Assembly: GCA_022813625.1 (NCBI GenBank)
Contig: JAKLMB010000021.1
Location: forward strand, 62,001-126,000
Length of the DNA stretch: 64,000 nt
Origin: Aaosphaeria pasadenensis
Lineage: Eukaryota; Ascomycota; Dothideomycetes; Pleosporales
Direction of reading: 5' to 3'
Shown here: in pieces, positions 21,624-31,604 of the stretch
Numbering within the stretch: the first letter of the stretch is position 1
Layout of the letters: each line of letters begins with the position of its first letter
The notes under the pieces: generated by a model
Told to the model about the DNA's origin: nothing
The model's input: the letters and a program-made list of their open reading frames with translations, nothing else
Database searches by the model: none
Made by a program: the position numbers and the translations under genes

Positions 21624-22181
21624 TTTTATTCCATTTAGACCTAGTCCAGTATTTAGCATGGCTAGCGATGTACGAGTAGACGCAGGTCACGTTGCTTGTG
21701 TTGCCGATAGCGAGAACATCTTGTAATGACGATATCTTTCTTAAGACATCAATTTAAGCCAATTTCTACATCAATACCCATGTACACCGTATGCCATTAG
21801 TTAATTCTTGGGAACGCCATACTCTACCTTCCCACCGAATTACATCTCGATTGCCAATTCTCTCTGAGAACACCTTTCCGACAGAAATCAAAACGCTCTC
21901 TTACAAGCGGCGTGGGAATCCCGGTTGAAAAATCCAACCTCGTCGGTTCCTGAAGCAAGGAAGGTTATACATTTAGGGACGTTACAGTGGTTGTAGTACA
22001 TGTACCTGGGTATCATCAAAACACCAAACAAAAGACAATTACTCTGCGGTCCAAGGAGAATGAACCCCCAACCAGATCTCAACCATGAAAAGCTTTGGCC
22101 CATGTTGCTTCGCTAGCATCGTATCGAAAAGACAATGTAATGAGTTGCTGTAAAGAGGGTGGTGGCACGTTGACTATGACA
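21624..22181. other. Convergent 3' intergenic region
   Basis: AT-rich 3' regions of SAC1 and the next gene; nothing else supported. Confidence 0.5.
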
Positions 22182-22826
22182 TTAAGAAACAGAGATGAGA
22201 GGAAGGGGCAGGACCACAACATCGAACTCCTCATCCAGGCGCTCGCCTTCGTGGAGGACCTGGTTACCGTACGGTGCAACCGGAGGGATATCTTCTCCGT
22301 ATTTGCCACCAACAAAATCCCACCCATCGCCCTCGAGCTTGCGTTTCAGGCGCTCGCGGTTAGACCTGACTGCCCTTTGGACGAGCGGTGTCAACTCCAA
22401 GGGCGTACGACTCTCTTGCCAGATGTCCCCAGATCTGCTGGGCTCCTTTTGAGATGCTGTGAGGACATCGCAGGCATCCCCTTCCGTTTCCCATTCTTCG
22501 AAATCTGGCAGTATCCATAGGTCTGATTCGGTGCTGTTGGTACAGCTCTCGTTAAGGATAAGACATGTACTCTGGTGGAGCTCGATACGATTTGTTTGCC
22601 GATTCTGGAAGGCCCCCGCTTTGCTGCCTATTGAGGCAGACCAGGCTTTTCGTTGACACAGACTGGGTTGAAACTTGAAAAGGGTTCTTCTTCGTTCGCC
22701 GTCTGGGTGATTGCGAGTTTCATAGAGACGTCGTTTTTGGAGTGGTGGACCGCAGAGGTCTGAAGTTGATAAGGCTAGTGATGGGGAAAGGTTATTGGGT
22801 TGCTGGTCTGCTGATACACTGGTCAT
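22182..22826 (-). CDS. Protein of unknown function
   Basis: Single frame of 214 aa from ATG 22826. The N-terminal half is Ser/Pro/Arg-rich and probably disordered. The C-terminal half has a more conserved-looking segment: LVQRAVRSNRERLKRKLEGD, then GWDFVGGKYG and PPVAPYGN. No known domain is recognised, no signal peptide or membrane segment. The WDFVGG block and charged helix suggest a small folded C-terminal element. The opposite strand also carries open frames here (for example 22095-22520), but those lack any structure, and the minus frame is longest and has an ATG directly after a non-coding leader. Confidence is moderate that it is a gene, low for any role. Confidence 0.5.
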   Translation of the reverse strand: MTSVSADQQPNNLSPSLALSTSDLCGPPLQKRRLYETRNHPDGERRRTLFKFQPSLCQRKAWSASIGSKAGAFQNRQTNRIELHQSTCLILNESCTNSTESDLWILPDFEEWETEGDACDVLTASQKEPSRSGDIWQESRTPLELTPLVQRAVRSNRERLKRKLEGDGWDFVGGKYGEDIPPVAPYGNQVLHEGERLDEEFDVVVLPLPLISVS

Positions 22827-23438
22827 GCTGAGTTGAGATATCGAGATTCCCGATATAGGCCGCGAAGGTCGTCAAAAGTAAGCCGCGGCTGCAAAAATGA
22901 ACACAGATGAAGATACTGAGATTATCTCGAAAAGATCTTCTTCAGAGAAAAGGCGGGTACGGAAACGAATAGTTGTATCCAAGACGCAGTACTAATGCAG
23001 GAAAGGGAGGGAGAGTGCTGAATCGTGAATTAGATATCGTTGAAGGTGGTGTTCACATGCTGGATATTGTTGCCTAGTGGACATGTACATTACTACATCC
23101 ATCCACACACGCGCGCACGAGTACCGAAGTAGAGTCATATGGAGATGACGTATGGCAGGATGGCGGAAGGGATGTGGCAACGGATGGTGTGGTGAACGTG
23201 GCTGTGTATGGTTTGTTCCACGTCAAAACATCGTCTCGTGCTCGTCTTCCCACAGCTGGCGAACGTCAGGCACAAGGAACTACTATCTATCACCCTAGGT
23301 ACCTAGCCTATGTAGGTACATAGTTAGGAATTATGATCAAAGCTCCTTGATGGACCGCTATCGATGGATCTCGAGTGTCCGGTCCTTTACGTGGCATTCA
23401 CCATGTTCAACACCGTGTACCGTAGATGACAATAGGTA
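22827..23438. other. Intergenic with CCTAGGTAC-type repeats
   Basis: No gene. Around 23290-23330 there are clustered copies of the palindromic motif TACCTAGGTA and close variants. Confidence 0.45.
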
Positions 23439-23619
23439 CAGATGGTTGGCACGTCGGGCTGGCCACCTGCTAGCTTCATTTGTCTTCGAAACCTACAGTA
23501 TCTATTTGAGTACACTGGAGTCAGTAGACAGTCTTGGTTCCTCGCAACATAGCCTTGCGAATGCACTGTCGTGGGCATGGAATACTAGGAGGGGGCCAGT
23601 CCGACGTGCCAACCCTCTA
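23439..23619. mobile_element. MITE copy 2
   Basis: A 181-bp element begins CAGATGGTTGGCACGTCGGG and ends in an inverted, slightly mutated copy; TA flanks at 23437-23438 and 23620-23621. The interior shares blocks such as CCTCGC and GCGAATGCACTG with copy 4. No coding capacity. Confidence 0.85.
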
Positions 23620-23621
23620 TA

Positions 23622-24175
23622 CCTAGGTTTTTGGGTATACATACAAATCCTCGCGTGACCATATACAATGTGGCCTTGGCGCTACTGTATCTTAGAAGGC
23701 TTTGCATGGTGTATGTGTGATCAAGTTACCGAAGAAGTAATTATCTAGATATGTTGATCGATAGTTAAATGAGACTGTATATTCTGTCCCTGATCAACGC
23801 GCCACTCTCAAATGGGTACCTAAACTTGGCGCTCTGATGGGGCAGTTGAGTCGTCGGTGAGCGATGGCAAGTGTAACGCCATCCGAACATCAAGTCAGCG
23901 AAATTAGATCTCAGTAGAAACCATCGTTCTGGCATCGCTGTTCAAGTTGATGTTTACCTACCTAACCTATGTCAAAGTCAAAGGTGTCGCTGCGAATGGA
24001 CGAATGGACGAATGAGCATCCGATCTGCGCCGAAGCTGATAACCACCACACCATTGAGTTGTTGGTCCGTGCACACTGACGATGCAAGCCTTCATGAAGC
24101 TGTCCGACGACATATCAACAACCGTTCATCCCCCCATCCGCAATTGCCATCGTTCATATCCGGGGCCCGCTCATC
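23622..24175. other. Upstream region of MIC60
   Basis: No gene seen; presumed promoter and 5' leader of MIC60. Confidence 0.45.
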
Positions 24176-26137
24176 ATGTTGCGCGCCTCTATTTTGAGGG
24201 CCCGGCCAGCGCTGCGGTCAATTGCGCCTGCCGCTCGTCCGCAATGGCGCGTTGCTCAACGCTTCTACGCCGATGAGAAAAAACCTGGCGAGACCGCCAT
24301 CCCTAACCCTGCGCCAACAGTCCCTCCATCAAACCCAATTGTATCTGATGGCATCTCCAAGTCGTCTACTGTCCAGACAACCTCTTCCTCCCGTACCGCT
24401 CCGGTCGAGCAACCCGCGACTACTCCCCCGACTGGTCCTGGATCTGCCAGCGTAGCCCCCGACCCAGTTCAGGCCCCGAAGCCGAAGAAGAAGCGACGTA
24501 TCCGCCGATTCTTATTCCAATTGATTCTTCTGTCGACCCTTGGTTATGCCGGAGGAGTCTACTATTCCCTGGTGTCTGATAACTTCCACGACTTCTTCAC
24601 CGAATTTGTTCCTTTTGGCGAGGATGCGGTTGGCTATTTCGAGGAGCGTGAATTTAGGAAACGCTTCCCTGGGCGGGCTGGACAGCCTCGACTACACCCC
24701 CAGGTGTCAGGCGAGAACAAAGTTACAATTCCTGGCAAGTCCGGACTCTCGTCGAGACCAGCGGAGGCAAGCGGTAGCGATCTCGCTGGTAAAGGTCCCC
24801 ACGTTAGCGCAGTCAAGGAAAGCAAACCAGTAGACCCACAAACGAGCGCTGCTGGTTCTGCTTCTAAGGGTGCGCAAGAGAGCAAGAAGGAGGCGGGACA
24901 CAAGGAGAAACCTACCGAATCATCCTCGCATGATTTGCTTCCCAAGGGTTCCTCAAAGGCCAAGGCCGAGTCTAAGGCTGCGACTACCCCTACCGCTACG
25001 GCTTCGACCCCTATCACCCAGCTTGATCATCTTAGCGTTCCCTCTGCCAGCGAGCCCGTTGTTCAAGACGTCGTTAAGATTGTAAACGACATCATTACCG
25101 CCATCAATGCTGACGAATCCCACGGAAACAAGTACGATTCCGCCCTAAACAAGGCCAAGTCTGAGCTGTCCAAGGTGGTCGCAGACATCAATTTGCTCAA
25201 GGAAAGTACTCAAAAATCGGCGGAGGAACAGATCAAGGCTGCGCATAGCGAATTCGACTCAGCGGCGAAGGAACTCGTGCGCCGTTTGGATGTGCAAATA
25301 CACGACCAGGAGACCCACTGGAAGGAGGAGTACGAGAACGAACGTGAGCGCCTATCAGCAACTTACAAGGAAAAGCTTCAATCCGAGCTCGACGCTGCCC
25401 ATAATGTTTACGAGCAACGCTTGAAGAATGAACTTATTGAGCAGAGCATCGCCCTCCAGAAGGCCTTCTCCGCCTCTGTTCGAAAACAAGTCGAGCAAGA
25501 GCGTGAAGGCCGTCTCGGCAGGTTGAACGAGCTTTCCTCTTCCGTTGCTGAGCTGGAGAAGCTCACTGCTGAGTGGAATTCGGTCATTGAGGCTAACCTC
25601 AAGACGCAACACATGGTAGTTGCGGTTGAGTCGGTCAAGGCCGCTCTCGAGAACCAAGTTGTCCCTAAGCCTTTCACTGGTGAGCTTGCTGCCTTGAAGG
25701 AGATTGCTGCCGACGATCCGGTTGTGAGCGCTGCTATTGCCAGCATCAACCCCGCCGCATACCAGCGTGGTATTCCCAACTCTGCACAGCTCATCGACCG
25801 TTTCCGACGTGTCGCTCACGAGGTTCGCAAGGCGGCTCTTCTACCGGAAGATGCAGGCGTCGCATCACACATTGCTTCCCTCGCCATGTCCAAGGTTCTC
25901 TTCAAGAAGTCAGGCCTTGCCGTGGGCCAAGACGTCGAAGCCATCCTTGCCCGAACTGAAGTTTTGCTCGAGGAGGGTGACCTGGATGCCGCTGCCCGAG
26001 AGATCAATGGTCTCCAGGGTTGGGCTAAGGTTCTAAGTAAAGACTGGTTAAGTGATGCAAGGAGAGTGCTCGAGGTCCGACAAGCTTTGGACGTCATTGG
26101 CACAGAGGCTCGGTTACAGAGTTTATTGGTTGATTAG
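24176..26137 (+). CDS. MIC60: MICOS complex subunit MIC60 (mitofilin)
   Basis: Single exon, 653 aa. Residues 1 to about 31 are Arg/Ala-rich with no acid (MLRASILRARPALRSI...), a mitochondrial presequence ending near FYADEKK. After a Pro/Ser/Thr-rich spacer, basic residues PKPKKKRRIRR precede one membrane segment at about 111-131 (FLFQLILLSTLGYAGGVYY). A Ser/Lys-rich linker, a long coiled coil (roughly 330-480) and the C-terminal mitofilin domain (VSAAIASINPAAYQRGIP, LIDRFRRVAHEVRKAALLP) follow. Mic60 sits in the inner membrane, exposed to the intermembrane space, and shapes crista junctions and contact sites. Order and length match fungal Mic60. Confidence 0.95.
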   Translation: MLRASILRARPALRSIAPAARPQWRVAQRFYADEKKPGETAIPNPAPTVPPSNPIVSDGISKSSTVQTTSSSRTAPVEQPATTPPTGPGSASVAPDPVQAPKPKKKRRIRRFLFQLILLSTLGYAGGVYYSLVSDNFHDFFTEFVPFGEDAVGYFEEREFRKRFPGRAGQPRLHPQVSGENKVTIPGKSGLSSRPAEASGSDLAGKGPHVSAVKESKPVDPQTSAAGSASKGAQESKKEAGHKEKPTESSSHDLLPKGSSKAKAESKAATTPTATASTPITQLDHLSVPSASEPVVQDVVKIVNDIITAINADESHGNKYDSALNKAKSELSKVVADINLLKESTQKSAEEQIKAAHSEFDSAAKELVRRLDVQIHDQETHWKEEYENERERLSATYKEKLQSELDAAHNVYEQRLKNELIEQSIALQKAFSASVRKQVEQEREGRLGRLNELSSSVAELEKLTAEWNSVIEANLKTQHMVVAVESVKAALENQVVPKPFTGELAALKEIAADDPVVSAAIASINPAAYQRGIPNSAQLIDRFRRVAHEVRKAALLPEDAGVASHIASLAMSKVLFKKSGLAVGQDVEAILARTEVLLEEGDLDAAAREINGLQGWAKVLSKDWLSDARRVLEVRQALDVIGTEARLQSLLVD

Positions 26138-26422
26138 ATTCTAGGACTAGACTCGGTGCATTCTCACAAGACTTTCGAACAGGCTTTTCTTTTGTGCCAT
26201 ATGTAGCTGTACGTGTAGCTTATAAAATGAGTTTTCTTTTCAACAATCAAACATGTTGGATGTTCAATAACGTGAGGAAAAGGAACGCCGCCTCGAAGAA
26301 GGAGTGAAATATGCAAGAGAAGGACCTTCAATGTGCGCAAAATCCATCAAAACACAATCCTGAGTCCTAATACTGCCTAGAAGTGAAGTAGCAGACATGT
26401 GTGTACATACCTAGGTACGTGT

Positions 26423-27359
26423 TTACACACGGCCTAAACCGGGTACCACGACGTCTACCTCAGACAATATCGCCAGCAGTCTTGGTTTACGGAATAGGTT
26501 TTCGGTACTACTATGTTTTGATGCTTCGTCAATTTTGTCAGCTTCGACCTGTACCTTTGTGACAATACGGATCTCATCGACATCTTGACCCTCGCAGCCC
26601 AGCACTTGCTTAAGAGAAAGCACACCGAGAGCAATCCTTTGGTTTCTATCGAAAGTGGGCAATTCCGACAAGCGCTTGTGGGGGCTTTCCTCAGACAAGC
26701 TGTGAGTGTAGCCATGCGTACTGCGAGTGGTAAAGAATCTGGAATGTAATCTCGCAAGGAGGGGACGTCGTGTGGGTAAGCACGCTCCGATAATAGCGAC
26801 GTTGATCTCGACGACTGAAAAGATAGCCGCACCTGTAATATCATATGGTGGATCTTCCGATGTAACTATGATCAGAAGCGAGTGGAGGTGCACGATGGAG
26901 ATGGCACAAACGCTTGGAGGCCATAATCAGTCAGACCATTGTGTATTCTTGTTAACAGATTGAACTTACATTCCGCCGAAAGCAAAAACGCCCATGAGCA
27001 ACCGCTTTTGCCTCCTCTGTAGTTGCAGTCTGCTCACGACTAGCATTGGTAGAATTACAATTATAGGTCGGTTAAGATCCTGATGGTAGCATTCGCGAAC
27101 CAAGACCAAAGTGAACTTGCAATCCGATTACAGCCACCATCGCAGTGAGACAAAGCTTCCACTATGAATTAGCGGCGCTGCCTTTCAAGTTTGCAATGCT
27201 AAAATATACTCAAGAGGTTACAAGGGCTAAATCTTCCCACCCTTGTGAGCGAACGATCTGAAATCTAGTCCTGAGCCGGAGGCCGACAAATACTGAACCC
27301 AGGATGGAGAAAAGACTGATGACGATAGTCATCTGAAGGCCTCTCTGACTATCCATCAT
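26423..27359 (-). pseudogene. Decayed Pth11-like fungal rhodopsin-domain membrane protein
   Basis: On minus, an N-terminal piece (27359 down to about 27210) encodes the first membrane segment (LQMTIVISLFSILGSVFVGLR) and GWEDLAL. A piece near 27085-26965 encodes ILPMLVVSRLQLQRRQKRLL and MGVFAFGG, ending at a plausible GTAAGT donor. A 3' piece to 26423 encodes VCAISIVHLHSLL, then VEINVAIIGACLPTRRPLLA, the signature of the last helices of this family. Only about 120 bp, with stops, separate pieces that should be about 100 residues apart, so the middle helices are deleted. Pth11-like proteins are plasma-membrane receptors with a seven-helix core. The gene is probably dead. Confidence 0.6.
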
Positions 27360-27410
27360 TTTGATGTAGTGTGGGATGATAATATCAATTTTCCACAGAG
27401 TAGACCGCAC

Positions 27411-29081
27411 CGAAATGAATTTCCTGTTTAGTAGGATGTGCTCAAACTATAATTTACTTGATGATGGTAATGGTGGCCGAATGACGGACACTTTCTCATT
27501 ATATCCAACAGCCTACTTCCATCATGGCAATATTTTGTCTCCGCTAACCATCTCCCCTCAACCTCTCATGCAGGTTCCGACATGCATCTGAAGCCAGATA
27601 ACGCCGTTCCTTTCCTTTGATACCTAAGCTATTTGTGAACTCAAATGCTTATTTGTTCAATCACGAAGGATCGTAACACAAATCCTGGGAGCGTGCTCGG
27701 CGGCGGAGCTGTGTGACAATTCCAGCAGATGACTTATAGTTTCCTTCGAATTGAGTCTGCCCTACAATTGACAGAGAGCTTTAGGAATAGTATAAGGCAA
27801 GCTGGAGATCCACTATGTAGCAATCTTCTCTGCAGGGGCATGCCTAAATCACACGCGTAGCTGAACACAACCGAATTTCGATCGTCTTGTCCTCCATATG
27901 TCACCAATTTCGTGTGTATAGGACCTGAAGAATAGAGGAATTTCTCTCTCAGCTCCCATTCCCTATGTTGAATAGGGTATGGTTGATGTTCAAAATTTGG
28001 ATATTCCAAGGGCATATGGCTAGGGGGGGTGTGTGGCACTCACACTGGTGATAGATATAGAGAGGGTCGCCGCGTCTTATCTATGCGGTGAATGCTAGTC
28101 TCAGTCGTTTCCATTTGACTTGAAGGATAATTGAGCCATAAATCAATGTTCTATCTACACTAGTTGAGTAAGATTATGAAAGTTATCTCTCCCTTGACTT
28201 CCTCGCGTGACGAACATCTGTGTGGGTTGACATGTACTTCTGCCCGACAGGACCGCTCAACAAAACAATCTGCGATGTTCGGAAGATTGTCATAAATGGT
28301 GGCCTCATTGTGAATTGATATTGGACTTTTACAGTATCGACCGAAGAGATATTCAATGTTTTAAATAATTGCAATGGTTACTTCTCTGAAAACAATGTAA
28401 TATCGACGCATTGTGAGAGCGAATTGAGGAGAGTTAAATAATCCTAAACATGCAAGAACACAGCTTGGAAAAGTACTACGAGCAAATGATAGAGAATATT
28501 TGTTTGTAATTTATGGGAGGTGGAGATTCCTGTTGGGCTGCAGGTTAGCTTTGAAAATCGCGGAAATATACATTGAGTGAGTCGACGCCACTACCAAGAC
28601 GCATTTTCGTGGGCCCTCAGGATTCCGAGACCTGCATGGGTCTTGAAAAACCATTCAGGGATGTGATCTAAGCCATAAGTGTAGCCTTGATTTCACGAAG
28701 TCTCCATCCTCCAACTTTGGGATCTAGGACATTGTAAAGTACACATGATTTCCGTCATGCTGGGATTCATCATGCAGGGAGGGCCATCCCATGCTAGAAA
28801 CAAAGTTGGGAACACAAACAATCAGAATACTGCAAGAAAAGGCACACTGCGCCCTCTCACCGTGATCAGCCTTTATAGGTGCACATGGATCTCTTTGAGG
28901 GAATCACGAGAAGAGTGTTAGGACACGCCTAACTGGGAGCTCGCTTGTATTCGCTACTCTCATATTTACATCACAGTTGTTTGATTATTGAATGCACTCT
29001 CTGCCAATTAGACTCTCAGAATTGCCTGCTAATACAGACTTTTGACGTTCAAGCCATTGAAAGCGTTTCTCATAATTCACC
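27411..29081. other. Gene-poor AT-rich region
   Basis: No gene supported in 1.7 kb. A 101-residue minus frame at 27734-28039 has no motif and is not called. Confidence 0.45.
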
Positions 29082-30508
29082 TCAGGTACCATTAGAGGTT
29101 GCCACATCAGGATTTGGGTAGTACCAAGAAGCCACTGCAATGATGACATAAACGATCTGAATATGCAGTTAGCAAGCGATCAAATGGTCCATTTGATAGA
29201 TGAAGACATACGACCAACAAAGCTCCCTCAAGATAATTGCTTTCACCATCCCTGAGGAAATTTCCTACCACGACGATGGAGAGTACCAACAACACGATCA
29301 TGAAAATCTCAAAGTTGAGATCCATATCCTTTCCCATGGCCCAACCTACCAGGACCACAAGTGGAGCGTTAAATAGGGCAGTTTGAATGCTAGGACCAAT
29401 GCAGTGGAAAAGTGCGAAGTTCATTTGGCCGTCCCAGGCTTCGTCAACGGCAGTGAGATGTTCGGCTGCTTTCTCAACGAGAGGAAGAAGGATAAGGCCT
29501 AGGAACTGATCTGGAACACCGGACTCAACGACTTCCTCAATCTGCTCGACCAGAAATACAGCGAGGAGTGTGACAAGAGCTAAGGATAGTGTCAAGGCGG
29601 CGAGACATTCCGTGAAGGTAAATTTTGGTTTTGCGAGGTCATCGTGTCGATCGAGATCTGCATGTTCATCGGCTTCTAGTACGGAATCAAAGATAGAGTG
29701 TTGAGTGTGAGCATTGTAGTAAACAAAGCTAGATGAATTAGCTGTCAAAACTCGCGCCCGGTTGCTCTAGGCAGACGTACATAATGAAAGCAATGATGAG
29801 TAAGATGGATGTGATTTGACTAATCCTCAGAACATTTTGCTTGAGTATCTTCTCCGTGAACGTATGATGTCCAATTGCCACGGGAACTGCGGATCCTTTG
29901 AGAGCGGAGTAGTACGCGCTGGGAATGAGAAGTCCAAATCCCGCAACGCAGAGCAGCCCGCTACCGACTTCACTGATGGAAGCATGGAACTTTTGACTTC
30001 GCTGTCGCAAGCCACCGACAAAGAAACATGAGCCTAGGCAAAGAAGCAGATTGGTAAGAATGGAGCCCAAGATTGCGGCCTGGATAACGGGGATAAGGTT
30101 GCCGTGCTCAGAGCTTCCATCACCGGATCTGTGCTTCGCGATCAAGATCACGAAGAGTATTATTTCGACGATACTTCCGAAAGCGGTCTCAATCAGAATT
30201 CCAGAGACTTTGGGCATCTTTCTTGCGAATTCCTGGCCTGCAAAACCAAGGAGGTTCGCAACGGGAACCATCGCAATGTAGGAGAACGCAAAGATGGCCA
30301 AAGGCTTATTCGGTGTGATAAAGTGTAAAATGATAGCCACGGGCACGAAAGGCCATAGTAGATTGACATATTTCGCAACTTTACTTCCGCTTAGCCAGGA
30401 AACACGAAGGAAGTGCTTGATGCTGAAACCCGAGCGACCGCTCTCGCCATCAGGATGGATGTGCTGCGGAATTATCTGATGCAGCAATGGGGAAGATTCT
30501 GAAGGCAT
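29082..30508 (-). CDS. Cation/proton exchanger of the CaCA superfamily (CAX/Vcx1-like), divergent
   Basis: Exons 29781-30508, 29212-29728 and 29082-29156, introns 52 and 55 nt (GTACGT and GTATGT donors); 439 aa. About ten hydrophobic segments form the two Na_Ca_ex repeats. The family hallmarks QAAILGSILTNLLLCLGS and GPSIQTALFNAPLVVLVGW are intact. These proteins move Ca2+ or Mn2+ into the vacuole in exchange for protons. However, both conserved Gly-Asn-x-x-Glu cores are changed: repeat 1 reads AFGSIVEI where family members have GNAVE, and repeat 2 reads LPLVEKAAEHLTAV where members have VGNAAEH. Transport ability or ion choice may therefore differ. The start at 30508 is the first ATG after a leader; a non-ATG extension was ignored. 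Confidence 0.88.
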
Positions 30509-31114
30509 AACAGTGATACCTGGTAACACCAGGGAGTAAACAGTAGCCTTGAGATAAATACAATTGGTTGAGATGAAGCAAAGGATAGTGGGTGAACTTA
30601 GATGTCGTGAAGCGTGCAGTGTGGTATCTCGCAGTTTGTTGTTGTTGGCGTGCGGGGGCTGGGGCTGAGCAATGACATCGGTCCGTCTTCATCTTTGGTC
30701 GAATGAGCTTGAATGGTTTACGCCTCCTCCGATCACCACGCTTAACCACAATCATAAATGGTCGTCGGACCTGTAGCAAACAATAGTAATTATCCTCCGC
30801 AATGAGTTCGGCTGTATTATGTGCGACTTCAGACTCCAGAGCTTACCGGAGAGTAACCCTCGTTGTGGCGATCTTTACATTTGTATCATTCATGTGAGGC
30901 CACCGTTGACGTTATCCTAGATAGTTAGTTACCATGAGCTCATCCCGTCCATTATCAATTTGATGTAAACTGCATCCTTGGCAGCCATGTCTTGGTGTAC
31001 AACTACGATCCAACCATAGTATTCGCGATCGAAAAGAGTTCGCTTTGCATGATGCCACAGCTGACCAAGCGAGGTCCTAAATATCGAGGTGTGCATCTCA
31101 TAGAGATTATTGTA
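30509..31114. other. Upstream region of the exchanger gene
   Basis: No gene. A minus frame spanning 30450-30779 overlaps the exchanger start and looks like 5' leader, not protein. Confidence 0.45.
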
Positions 31115-31276
31115 CAGAGGGTTGGCACGTCGGGCTGGCCCCATGCTAGTATTTTATGCCTACAATAGTGTCTTAGCGAGGTTTATTGCAAGTAGTTAAG
31201 ATTGTTTACTGGCTACAGGTAGGTATAGAAGATACATGAAGTTAGCAGGTGGCCAGCCCGACGTGCCAACCCTCTG
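31115..31276. mobile_element. MITE copy 3, inverted relative to copies 2 and 4
   Basis: A 162-bp element starts CAGAGGGTTGGCACGTCGGG and ends with its inverted copy; TA flanks at 31113-31114 and 31277-31278. Read on minus, its interior shares AGCCAGTAAACAAT and AAACCTCGC blocks with copy 4. This is the best-preserved pair of ends with copy 1. Confidence 0.88.
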
Positions 31277-31604
31277 TACAGTCGGGCACAATGAGTTCAT
31301 CTCGGCGTTTGATGTCCACTAACTTTCTTCTCATAGTATTGAGACGGAAAGAAGTGGTACAAATAGGTTCACGTCTATGCCTGGCGATCTGCATTCAATA
31401 TTCCGCCGCAAATTTATCCATCGGCAAATCGAAAAGCCATCAATTAGATGGCTTCAATCATAATCTTTCCCTTTGCACTAATTGATGATCTGGAAAAATT
31501 TTATGTGCATGATGCCTTCTAAGGTTTCAGGATCGTAAACTTCACCTTTAAGTAAACCCAAAAAAAAGTTTGTGCCATTTAAAACTTGATCACCCGATTC
31601 GAAA

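Noticed and set aside
27734..28039. 101-codon minus frame
   Set aside because: No motif, no neighbours that extend it, and AT-rich decayed surroundings.
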